9,261 nucleotides of DNA from assembly GCA_031282465.1 (NCBI GenBank), contig JAITDR010000182.1, positions 1-9,261 on the forward strand, written 5' to 3'. This DNA comes from Desulfovibrio sp. Lineage in GTDB: Bacteria; Desulfobacterota; Desulfovibrionia; Desulfovibrionales; Desulfovibrionaceae. Positions 1 through 6,350 of this stretch are shown in pieces. Each line of letters opens with the position of its first letter. The first letter of the stretch is position 1. The notes under the pieces were generated by a model. That model did not search any database. It saw only the letters and a list, made by a program, of their open reading frames with translations, and was not told the origin of the DNA. Both the position numbers and the translations under genes were made by a program.

Positions 1-1248
1 GCCGGCGTTGTGTCCCTGTTCTGGGCGCATACCTATCGCCGTTCCAGGCGCATGCTCAAAGATTCGCAGGCCATGGCCGCCGAGGTCGTTTCCAATCTGC
101 CTCTGGGGTTGCTGACGAGCGATTTGTCCGGCAACATCTCCATGATCAACCCGCCGGCCATGAAGATATTGAATATGCAGCAAAGCGGGCAAGGAGCATC
201 GGCGCTTTGTCCGGAGGGACCGGGGGATGTCTGCGGAGGGAGCCGCCCGGCGGCGGTATTCCGCGAAAGCGATTCGGGCGCTCGCGGGGCCGCAGCGGAC
301 GGGGGGAGCGGAGCGGCGATTGTCTTCCGGGAAAACGGCGCCGCAGTGTCCCTGCGGAGCATAGCCGGTATGGATTGGGACGCGATAGGCGCCGAGCTCG
401 CGGTGAACGGTAAAATCCTCGAGCGTGAGACGACGCTTGCGCCGGCGGGCGGCAAGCCGGTGACGATAAGCCTGAGCGCCGCCGCCATGAGGAATGAGGA
501 AGGCATGTTTCTGGGCAACCTTTTCATCCTGCGCGACATTTCGGAAATGAAGCGGCTCAGGGCGGAGGCGCAGCGTAATGAGCGCCTGACGGCGCTCGGT
601 CATCTGGCGGCAGGCGTCGCCCATGAAATCCGCAACCCGCTCAGCACCATCAAGGGTGTTGCCGTTTACATGGCCAAACGCATGCCGCCGGGCGGGAGGG
701 AGGAAGAGGCGGCCGGTACGCTGATTGCCGAAGTGGACAGGCTGGACAGGGTCGTGTCCGAACTGCTGGAGTTCGCCCGGCCCGGTGTGCTTTCGACGGC
801 CGAATGCACGCTGCGGGAACTTGTCGACCGAGCCTTGCGCCTTGCGGATGCGGACCTGAAAGCCAAGCGCATTGCCGTGACCGTGGATGAAGAGCCGGAA
901 TTTCCCCCGGTATCCGTCAACGGAGAGCGTTTGACGCAGGCCTTGTTGAATCTTTTTTTGAACGCTGTTCAAGTCATGGAGGCGGGCGGCGAACTGAGGG
1001 TTGCGTTCAGACTCCTGCCCGCAGGCGACTTCAGCATTACCGTCGGCGACACGGGCCCCGGCATTCCCGAAGACGTGCAACGCTCTCTGTTTACGCCGTA
1101 CTTCACCACCAAAGCGGGGGGCACCGGCCTCGGACTGGCCATTGTCCACCAAATCGTCGAAGGACACGGCGGTACGATCCGGGTGGCGAACGCGCCCGGC
1201 TCCGGGGCCGAATTCACGATAACGCTTCCCGTGGACGGCAGGAGATAG
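1..1248 (+). CDS. Sensor histidine kinase, PAS-HisKA-HATPase (5' truncated)
   Basis: Membrane histidine kinase that would autophosphorylate and pass phosphate to the regulator encoded 8 bp downstream. The frame is open at the window edge, so the N-terminus (expected first membrane helix and sensor region) is missing. The first visible residues (VVSLFWAH then RRSRR) look like the end of a membrane helix with a basic cytoplasmic flank. Counting from position 1, a PAS-like domain spans about residues 25-180. The H-box is AHEIRNPL with phosphoacceptor His208, the N-box Asn is 321, the G1 box DTGPGI starts at 350, the F-box is FTPYFTTK at 364-371 and the G2 box GTGLGLAI starts at 374. The order and motifs match ZraS/AtoS-type kinases. 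The PAS domain is broken by a Gly/Ala-rich segment (about residues 60-120) that has no counterpart in the PAS fold and contains a repeat shared with the regulator. The signal sensed cannot be told. Confidence 0.93.
   Translation, partial: AGVVSLFWAHTYRRSRRMLKDSQAMAAEVVSNLPLGLLTSDLSGNISMINPPAMKILNMQQSGQGASALCPEGPGDVCGGSRPAAVFRESDSGARGAAADGGSGAAIVFRENGAAVSLRSIAGMDWDAIGAELAVNGKILERETTLAPAGGKPVTISLSAAAMRNEEGMFLGNLFILRDISEMKRLRAEAQRNERLTALGHLAAGVAHEIRNPLSTIKGVAVYMAKRMPPGGREEEAAGTLIAEVDRLDRVVSELLEFARPGVLSTAECTLRELVDRALRLADADLKAKRIAVTVDEEPEFPPVSVNGERLTQALLNLFLNAVQVMEAGGELRVAFRLLPAGDFSITVGDTGPGIPEDVQRSLFTPYFTTKAGGTGLGLAIVHQIVEGHGGTIRVANAPGSGAEFTITLPVDGRR
202..265 (+). repeat. Intragenic ~64-bp repeat, kinase copy
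   Basis: Within the Gly/Ala-rich insert of the kinase PAS domain. Aligned by eye without gaps to the reverse complement of 1333-1396 in the regulator gene, it matches at about 41 of 64 positions, well above the 28-30% expected for random GC-rich DNA. The last stretch, ending TTCCGCG, is the best conserved part. A weaker partial second copy follows at 268-331 (period about 66 bp, similar mainly in its 3' half), giving the peptide echo AAVFRES / AAIVFREN. Confidence 0.6.
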
Positions 1249-1256
1249 GAGACGCC

Positions 1257-2858
1257 ATGCCCTCACAACCGGCAGGTATGCAGAGTACAGACAGTGCGCC
1301 GAGCACAAACGATACGCGCAACGCGGGAAGTACGCGGAACACGGGCGGCAGGCAATGCCCTGCGCCGAGCCCTTCGGGGCATTCCGGGCAGAGCCCGGAT
1401 GCGGCTTTGAACATGAGCGGGGGGGTGCGCCCGCCGCAGAGTCCTTCGGGACGCGCCGGGCGGAGTCCGGCCGCGTTTCTGCTCGTCGTCGACGATGACC
1501 ACAATCACAGGGAAACGCTGCGGAAACTTCTGGAGGAATGGGGATACCGGGTTACGGGCGCGGAGTGCGGTGAAACCGCCGTCGCGCTGTGCAGGGAACG
1601 CCCTTTCGATTTGATTCTCATGGATGTGCGCATGGGGGGCATGAGCGGTATAGAGGCCACGCGCGCGATCAAGGCGTACAACCCGGCGATTCCGATACTC
1701 ATTATGACCGCGTATTCCGATGTCGCAAGCGCCGTGGAGGCGCTCAAGGCGGGCGCTTACGACTATCTGACCAAGCCTCTGGCCTTTGATGCGCTGCAGC
1801 CTGCCCTGGAACGCGCCCTCGACCACTCCGCGCTGCGCAACGAGGTACATGTTCTGCGCAAAGCCGCGGCCGACGCGTTCGATTCGGCGCGGCTCGTCGG
1901 ACGGAGCGCGCCCATGCGGCAGTTGGCGGCGGTGGCCGCGACCGTGGCGCAGTCGGAAGCCACTGTACTCATTACCGGAGAATCGGGCTCCGGCAAGGAA
2001 GTCGTGGCCAAGTTGATTCATGCGGAGAGCGGCAGACGCAACGGGCCTTACGTGGCCGTCAACTGCGCCGCCCTGAACGAAACATTGCTTGAATCGGAAC
2101 TTTTCGGCCATGAAAAAGGCGCGTTTACCGGCGCCGAGAAGCGACGGGAAGGACGTTTCCCGGCGGCGGACAAGGGCACTATCTTTCTCGACGAAATCGG
2201 GGATATTTCTCCCGCCTTACAGGCCAAGCTGCTGCGCGTCATTCAGGAGCGGGAACTGCAAAGGGTCGGAGGCGATCAAACCATCAAGATTGACGTGCGC
2301 ATCATTGCGGCCGCCAACAAGGATCTCATGCAGGAAGTGAAGGAAGGTCGTTTCCGCAGCGACCTGTACTACCGGCTCAACGTGGTTTCGTTGCGTCTGC
2401 CGGCCTTGCGGGAGCGCACGGAGGACATACCGTTGCTGGCAGCCCATTTCCTGAAGAAGTTCGCGGAAAAAAACGCCAAGCGCGTCAAGGGATTTACTCC
2501 GGGCGCTATGGACAGGATGCTCAAGTACACTTGGCCGGGGAACGTGCGGGAGTTGGAGAACGCCGTGGAGCGGGCTGTCGTCCTCCTTGTCGGGGAGTAC
2601 ATAAGCGAACGCGAACTGCCGCCCGGCCTGACGGAGGGCGACGACGCGGGCAGGCCGTGCAGAACGGATTTCGGCAACATGACGCTGGAGGAAATCGAAC
2701 GCATGGCCGTTTTGGACAGCCTGGCGCAGGCGGGCGGGAACAAAAGCGAAGCGGCCCGCAGACTGGGTATAAATCGGAAAACGCTGCTTGCCAAACTGGA
2801 GGCGGCGAACAACGCCGCGCAACGCCGGCCGGCTGCGGGCATAAGGAGTGAGCAATGA
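1257..2858 (+). CDS. Sigma-54-dependent response regulator, REC-AAA+-Fis HTH
   Basis: NtrC/ZraR-family activator: phosphorylation of the receiver drives AAA+ ATPase remodelling of sigma-54 RNA polymerase. REC spans about residues 74-195, with acidic pocket Asp79/Asp80, phosphoacceptor Asp123 (MDVRM), Thr151 and Lys173. The AAA+ domain has Walker A GESGSGKE at 241-248, the sigma-54 contact loop GAFTGA at 288-293, Walker B FLDE with Asp312/Glu313, and the arginine-finger region near RSDLYYRLN. The Fis-type HTH lies at about 475-525 (NKSEAARRLGINRKTLLAKL). The start ATG is preceded by AGGAG at 5 nt, just past the kinase stop, so the pair is one operon. At 533 residues it exceeds the usual 440-470. 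The excess is a Ser/Pro/Gly-rich N-terminal tail of about 73 residues built from tandem repeats, ahead of an otherwise normal receiver. Regulated promoters are not visible; target genes and any specific name (zraR, atoC) are undetermined. Confidence 0.95.
   Translation: MPSQPAGMQSTDSAPSTNDTRNAGSTRNTGGRQCPAPSPSGHSGQSPDAALNMSGGVRPPQSPSGRAGRSPAAFLLVVDDDHNHRETLRKLLEEWGYRVTGAECGETAVALCRERPFDLILMDVRMGGMSGIEATRAIKAYNPAIPILIMTAYSDVASAVEALKAGAYDYLTKPLAFDALQPALERALDHSALRNEVHVLRKAAADAFDSARLVGRSAPMRQLAAVAATVAQSEATVLITGESGSGKEVVAKLIHAESGRRNGPYVAVNCAALNETLLESELFGHEKGAFTGAEKRREGRFPAADKGTIFLDEIGDISPALQAKLLRVIQERELQRVGGDQTIKIDVRIIAAANKDLMQEVKEGRFRSDLYYRLNVVSLRLPALRERTEDIPLLAAHFLKKFAEKNAKRVKGFTPGAMDRMLKYTWPGNVRELENAVERAVVLLVGEYISERELPPGLTEGDDAGRPCRTDFGNMTLEEIERMAVLDSLAQAGGNKSEAARRLGINRKTLLAKLEAANNAAQRRPAAGIRSEQ
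1333..1396 (-). repeat. Intragenic ~64-bp repeat, regulator copy 1 (inverted)
   Basis: In the N-terminal tail of the regulator. Read on the minus strand it aligns gap-free with 202-265 of the kinase gene. On the plus strand it encodes much of residues 28-51, including SPSGHSGQSPDAAL. Its tandem partner lies 72 bp downstream. Confidence 0.6.
1405..1468 (-). repeat. Intragenic ~64-bp repeat, regulator copy 2 (inverted)
   Basis: Second tandem copy, offset exactly 72 bp (24 codons) from copy 1; both share CCTTCGGG (1371-1378 and 1443-1450). At protein level residues 28-51 and 52-75 align at about 12 of 24 positions (SPSGHSGQSP against SPSGRAGRSP). The second copy runs directly into the first strand of the receiver domain (LLVVDDD). 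The exact 24-codon period keeps the frame intact. Confidence 0.7.
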
Positions 2859-2892
2859 CGCCCCGGCATGTGCTTGAGGCTGAGCAAGAAAC

Positions 2893-2931
2893 AAGAAAAC
2901 GGCCTCTCCCGTAGGAAGAGGCCGTTTTCTT
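2893..2931. terminator. Bidirectional intrinsic terminator between convergent genes
   Basis: Perfect 15-bp inverted repeat, 2893-2907 pairing with 2917-2931, around a 9-nt loop. The core pairs AACGGCCTCT with AGAGGCCGTT and is flanked by A-rich and T-rich ends. It lies 35 bp after the regulator stop and 18 bp beyond the RRM gene stop on the other strand. The minus-strand transcript ends in a longer U-rich run (TTTTCTTGTTTCTT), so termination should be at least as strong for the RRM gene. Confidence 0.85.
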
Positions 2932-2948
2932 ACTTCGTTGCCGTGATC

Positions 2949-3206
2949 TTAAAAACGCTGCGGGCGCTTTTCAGCTTCATTGACACGCAGTTTTCTCCCT
3001 TGGTGATCCCTGCCGTCCAAAGAAGACATCGCCTTTCCGGCATCGGAGGCTTCCATTTCGACGAAGCCGAAGCCGCGGGAGCGGCCGGTGTCGCGGTCGG
3101 ACATTACTCTGGCAGAAACGACTTCCCCGAAAGGAGCAAAAAGGGACTGAAGGCCGGATTGGTCGGTCGAAAAGGGCAAATTGCCCACGAACATAGACGT
3201 CGTCAT
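2949..3206 (-). CDS. Small RRM-type RNA-binding protein
   Basis: An 85-residue protein that is essentially one RNA recognition motif. RNP2 is MFVGNL (residues 5-10), RNP1 is RGFGFVEM (about 44-51), and the remaining spacing fits a beta-alpha-beta-beta-alpha-beta RRM, ending in a short basic tail (EKRPQRF). RNP aromatic positions are kept (Phe6, Phe46, Phe48), so RNA binding is expected. Single-RRM proteins of this size occur in cyanobacteria and several proteobacterial and sulfate-reducer lineages, often linked to cold or stress response, but the target here is unknown. The start at 3206 is chosen because GGAG at 3214-3217 sits 7 nt upstream and the RRM begins at once; the upstream start at 3263 would add 19 residues outside the domain. 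The gene stands alone, converging on the two-component operon with a shared terminator. Its long upstream region, described separately, probably carries its promoter and leader. Confidence 0.93.
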   Translation of the reverse strand: MTTSMFVGNLPFSTDQSGLQSLFAPFGEVVSARVMSDRDTGRSRGFGFVEMEASDAGKAMSSLDGRDHQGRKLRVNEAEKRPQRF

Positions 3207-3492
3207 GTGATAACTCCATGAATTTTTAGGGAAAGGCAGGTTACGAAAAGGAGCTGAGCACACGCCGAGTCTTTTTGAAAAATCCTGAACCCTGTTGAAC
3301 GAAGGGCTACGCTTACGCTACATACGCGCCATGGTCAACGGTTATTTTTCACGAAATCTCGTTTTTTTAGGCAAAGCCTCCCGCCTGTCCGCGCCGGCTC
3401 CCGAAAGTAATCCCGCCTCAAATCGGCAATTCGGGCCGATTGGAGGCATTCCCCGACCCGCTTCCAAGGTGGATTTTCCGCTTCGAAACAAA
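3207..3492 (-). other. Upstream region of the RRM gene, no gene seen
   Basis: This 286-bp stretch contains no convincing coding sequence in either direction. Nearest the gene is an AT-richer leader with the ribosome-binding site. A TTGACC on the minus strand (3333-3338) could be a -35 element, but the hexamer 17 bp on (TAAGCG) is a poor -10, so the promoter is not settled. A run of seven T's on the plus strand at 3362-3368 and the hairpin at 3415-3447 are the only other clear structures. Confidence 0.4.
3415..3447. repeat. Inverted repeat upstream of the RRM gene
   Basis: GCCTCAAATCGG (3415-3426) and CCGATTGGAGGC (3436-3447) pair over 12 bp with one mismatch around a 9-nt loop. No U-run follows on either strand, so it is not a standard terminator. 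It lies between the feoB terminator and the RRM gene, and could be a leader hairpin or a protein-binding palindrome. Confidence 0.5.
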
Positions 3493-3520
3493 GCAAGCCG
3501 GGAATTGCTTCCCGGCTTGC
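3493..3520 (-). terminator. Intrinsic terminator of feoAB
   Basis: Perfect 12-bp stem (GCAAGCCGGGAA with TTCCCGGCTTGC) around a 4-nt loop. On the minus strand the stem is followed by TTTGTTTC. It begins 45 bp after the feoB stop. The plus strand has no T-run after it, so it acts in the feo direction only. Confidence 0.85.
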
Positions 3521-3564
3521 ACACAGTCTTCGCGTGTCGGCGGCGGTGGAGCGCCGTGCCTGGT

Positions 3565-5958
3565 TTACATCAGCCCGCCCAGGAATTGATAGGCAGCGAC
3601 AGCGACACCATACGCCAGGGCCAGATTGAAGAAGAGACTGAAAAAGAACCAGCGCCAGCCGCCCGATTCCTGCTTGATGACCGTCAGGGTCACAAAGCAG
3701 GGAGAATACAGGAGGGTGAACAGCAGAAAAGCCATGACCTTCGGCTTGGTCCAGCTTTTGTCCGCCCGGATGTACTGCTCGAGGCCGGAAGTATTTTCGT
3801 CGTCCACTTCTCCGAGGGAATACGCCGTGCCCAGGGTGGAGATGACCACTTCCTTGGCGGCGATCCCGCCGATAAGCGCAATGTTCACGCGCCAGTCGAA
3901 GCCTGCCGGGGCCGTGATGCCTTCCAGAGCTGTGCCGAGGCGTCCGGCGTAGGAATCACGCAGGGCTTCCGCCGCCTTGGCGTTCTCCAGAGCCGCAAGC
4001 TGCTGCTGAACGCGTTCGCGGAGCGTTTCCTCCGTGTCGCCGGTTCCGTCCGCAGGCACTGCCTTGTCCGCAGGCGCCGTCGGCTCCGGGGCGGTCTTGT
4101 CCGCAGGCGCTGTCGGCTCCGGCGCGGAGACTTTGCCTGCTTTTGCGGCCGTATCGGCTGCCGGGTCATGCTGAAACAGGTCGGGATACCCTGCGTCCTT
4201 CGCGGCGTCCTCTTGCGGCAAGGCGGCCAGTCGTTCTTCAAGGGCGCTCTTTTGCGTCTCGTAGGCGGCTTCTTCGGTGTCTGAAAGTCCCGGATAGGTC
4301 ATGCCGGCCCAGATAAGTATCGAAATGGCCAGAATGACGGTGCCCGCCTTTTTGACATATTGCCAGGCTCGCTCCCAGGTATGAATCAGGACGCCGGCAG
4401 CGGTCGGCCATCTGTACGGAGGCAGTTCCATGACAAAGGGTGCGGCGTCGCCTCGAATGATGGTTGAGCGCATGAACAGCGCCGCAATCATGGCGACGCC
4501 CCAACCGGCCAGTGTGAACAGGAACATGGCCAGGGTTTTGTTTTCGTCGAAAAAGGCGTTTATAAACAGCAGAAAAACGGGGATCTTCGCTCCGCAGGTC
4601 ATGAAGGGCAAGGTCAGCATGGTCGCCAGACGCTCACGCGGCGAGCGCAGGGTGCGCGTGGCCATGACCCCCGGCACGGCGCAGCCGCCCGCTATGCCGC
4701 CGGCAATGATGAAAGGCATGATCGAGGCCCCGTGCAGGCCGAAAATGCGGAAAATCCTGTCCATCATGTACGCCGCGCGCGCCATGTAGCCGAAGTCTTC
4801 CAGAACAGCGATGAGCATGAACATAATCATGATCAGCGGCACAAAGCCGAGTACCCCGCCCACGCCCGCGATAATCCCTGAAATTACCAGAGATTTCAAG
4901 GGACCGTCCGGCATGAGGTCGTCGGCTGCGGCCTGAAGCCAATCAAAGGCGGCGGTGACCAGCTCGAGCGGATAGGCGCCGACTTCTATGGTCAGAAAAT
5001 ACATGCCGTAAAGAACGGCAAGCAGAAAGAGCGGACCGGCGATGCGGTGGGTCAGAACAAGGTCTATTTTGTCGGAAAAATCAATGCGTTTTTTTTGTTC
5101 ATCCTCGGTGCGCACGCCCTGAAGCAAAATGGAACGTATCCAGCCGTAACGATAATCGGCTGCGACGGCTTCCGCGTCCACGCCGACGGTACTCCGCAGG
5201 TGGTCGGAGGTTTTGTCCGCCATTGCCTGCAGGCGGGCGGCGACCTCGGGGGCGGCGGCCTGTGCGGCACGCAGTATATCCTGGTCGCATTCGAGAAATT
5301 TCATTGCGACCCAGCGAGGAGGGTAGGTATCGGCGAACAGGCCGGCTTCCCTGATCACGGGTTCCATTTCGGCCAGAGCGGCGTCCAGATCCGGTCCGTA
5401 GGATATTTCCAGAGGAGAAACGCGTCCTTCGGATTTTTCCGCAAGCTCCACGGCGGCGCGCAGGGTTTCCTCAAGGCCTTCCCCGCTTCTGGCGACCGCG
5501 GGCACGGCCCTGGCCCCCGTCAGTTCTTCCAGCAAAGGCACGTTGATGTTCAGTCCCTGTGCCCTCGCCTCGTCCATCATGTTCAGGCACATGACCACGG
5601 GCAGGCCCATTTCCAGAAACTGCACGGTCAGGTACAGGTTGCGCTCCAGGACCCCGGCGTTGACCACATCAATAATCGCGCCGGGGCGTTCTTCAGCCAG
5701 GGCTTGGCGGGCCGCTGTTTCCTCCGGGGAATAGGCGCTCATGGAATACATGCCCGGCAGGTCCATCAGGACAATGTCCCGGCTGTCCAGGTGTGCCGTG
5801 CCGCTTTTCTTTTCCACCGTGACGCCGGGGTAATTGCCCACATGCTGCCGCGCGCCGGTGTAGCGGTTGAAGGCAGTCGTCTTGCCGGAATTGGGGTTCC
5901 CGGCTATGGCAATGAGCATATGTCCGCCGGGAGCGCTCTGCTGCGCCGGCGCCGTCAT
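3565..5958 (-). CDS. feoB: Ferrous iron transporter FeoB
   Basis: Inner-membrane Fe(II) uptake protein with an N-terminal GTPase. G1 is GNPNSGKT (20-27), the switch region GNYPGVTVE is at 41-49, G3 is DLPG (66-69), G4 is NMMD (126-129) and the G5-like VARSG is at 155-159. A helical spacer to about residue 290 leads to the membrane part. Gate 1 carries CAVPGVMATRT (426-436), gate 2 has the TCGAKIPVF motif (454-462), and hydrophobic helices continue to the C-terminus, with FDWRVNIALIGGIAAKEV at 687-704. Length (797) is slightly above the usual ~700-775. The excess is a hydrophilic loop at about 555-670 containing two 11-residue tandem repeats. The cysteine-rich tail of E. coli FeoB is absent and no feoC follows. 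The start overlaps the feoA stop by 4 nt (ATGA), implying translational coupling. An internal Met14 is a possible alternative start but lacks a good ribosome-binding site. Confidence 0.98.
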   Translation of the reverse strand: MTAPAQQSAPGGHMLIAIAGNPNSGKTTAFNRYTGARQHVGNYPGVTVEKKSGTAHLDSRDIVLMDLPGMYSMSAYSPEETAARQALAEERPGAIIDVVNAGVLERNLYLTVQFLEMGLPVVMCLNMMDEARAQGLNINVPLLEELTGARAVPAVARSGEGLEETLRAAVELAEKSEGRVSPLEISYGPDLDAALAEMEPVIREAGLFADTYPPRWVAMKFLECDQDILRAAQAAAPEVAARLQAMADKTSDHLRSTVGVDAEAVAADYRYGWIRSILLQGVRTEDEQKKRIDFSDKIDLVLTHRIAGPLFLLAVLYGMYFLTIEVGAYPLELVTAAFDWLQAAADDLMPDGPLKSLVISGIIAGVGGVLGFVPLIMIMFMLIAVLEDFGYMARAAYMMDRIFRIFGLHGASIMPFIIAGGIAGGCAVPGVMATRTLRSPRERLATMLTLPFMTCGAKIPVFLLFINAFFDENKTLAMFLFTLAGWGVAMIAALFMRSTIIRGDAAPFVMELPPYRWPTAAGVLIHTWERAWQYVKKAGTVILAISILIWAGMTYPGLSDTEEAAYETQKSALEERLAALPQEDAAKDAGYPDLFQHDPAADTAAKAGKVSAPEPTAPADKTAPEPTAPADKAVPADGTGDTEETLRERVQQQLAALENAKAAEALRDSYAGRLGTALEGITAPAGFDWRVNIALIGGIAAKEVVISTLGTAYSLGEVDDENTSGLEQYIRADKSWTKPKVMAFLLFTLLYSPCFVTLTVIKQESGGWRWFFFSLFFNLALAYGVAVAAYQFLGGLM
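4063..4128 (-). repeat. 33-bp tandem repeat inside feoB
   Basis: Two adjacent 33-bp units (4063-4095 and 4096-4128) match at about 30 of 33 positions and encode PEPTAPADKTA and PEPTAPADKAV (residues 613-634). A partial third unit (PADG) follows in the protein. The 11-codon period preserves the frame. The near identity of the units suggests a recent slippage or duplication within the hydrophilic FeoB loop. Confidence 0.9.
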
Positions 5959-6191
5959 GACGCCCTTACCCGGACAAAGCCCGCTTCACGATTGCGCAGG
6001 GTCAGCGTGAACCCCATGAAGCGCAGGGCCACCGGGTCCTGCAGCGGCGCGCGTCCCACGCAGCTCACCTCAACTCCCGGCGTCAGCCCCATATCCCGGA
6101 TGCGCCGCCCCATTTCACCCCCGACGTCGACGCCGGCGATAACGGCCTTCTGTCCTTTCTTCAAGTCGCGTAAGGAAATGATTTCGCCCAT
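5955..6191 (-). CDS. feoA: FeoA, small SH3-like partner of FeoB
   Basis: A 78-residue cytoplasmic protein with the FeoA fold: an N-terminal strand with the LRDLKKGQKAVIAGV pattern, the conserved RRIRDMGLTPGVEV stretch (about 29-42), then PLQDPVALRFMGFTLTLR, the usual DP(V/I)…(G/R) strand pair, and a terminal valine-rich strand. FeoA proteins bind FeoB and are needed for normal Fe(II) uptake. Length is typical (75-85). The start is supported by GGGAGAAGG just upstream (6196-6204). It is the first gene of the feoAB operon, overlaps feoB by 4 nt, and is read from the promoter with a Fur-like operator at 6242-6270. Confidence 0.97.
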   Translation of the reverse strand: MGEIISLRDLKKGQKAVIAGVDVGGEMGRRIRDMGLTPGVEVSCVGRAPLQDPVALRFMGFTLTLRNREAGFVRVRAS

Positions 6192-6241
6192 GGTGCCTTC
6201 TCCCGTCGTCTTGCCGATTCTTCAAGCGCGTTTGAAACAGC

Positions 6242-6270
6242 ACTTTACTGAAATTGATATCTGATTTCAA
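6242..6270 (-). promoter_or_regulatory. Sigma-70-type promoter of feoAB
   Basis: On the minus strand TTGAAA (6265-6270, 5 of 6 to consensus) is followed after exactly 17 bp by TAAAGT (6242-6247, 4 of 6). Upstream of the -35 lies a strongly AT-rich tract (about 6271-6300, long T runs on the minus strand) that resembles an UP element. The feoA start codon is about 50 bp downstream of the -10. Confidence 0.72.
6249..6269 (-). promoter_or_regulatory. Fur-box-like operator over the feoAB promoter
   Basis: Palindrome TGAAAT-N9-ATTTCA filling the space between -35 and -10. The central 19 bp agree with the classic Fur box GATAATGATAATCATTATC at about 11 of 19 positions when read on the plus strand. 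Position over the promoter and the downstream Fe(II) uptake genes fit iron-dependent repression by Fur. The half-site spacing is not a perfect consensus, so another metalloregulator is possible. Confidence 0.65.
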
Positions 6271-6350
6271 GAGAAAAAAGCAAAAAAAATTAATTTTGTT
6301 CTCCTGCCGGTCGGTCAGGTCGCGGCGCGGTCTGCCGGCGTCTCAATACG

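Noticed and set aside
2217..2894. Minus-strand frame opposite the regulator gene
   Set aside because: The plus strand encodes the AAA+ and HTH motifs here and the minus frame has no recognisable domain.
3207..3263. Earlier start for the RRM protein at 3263
   Set aside because: The extra residues lie outside the RRM, and GGAG is ideally spaced for the start at 3206.
3415..3447. Second terminator downstream of feoB
   Set aside because: The stem has a mismatch and no U-run on either strand; the hairpin at 3493-3520 already serves as the terminator.
3295..4284. Long plus-strand frame (329 codons) opposite feoB
   Set aside because: It is antisense to the conserved C-terminal half of FeoB and shows no family motif; GC-rich DNA readily gives such frames.
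5047..6264. Plus-strand frame of 405 codons across feoB, feoA and their promoter
   Set aside because: It is antisense to FeoB motifs and all of FeoA, and its composition (His/Gly/Arg-rich) is that of a shadow frame.
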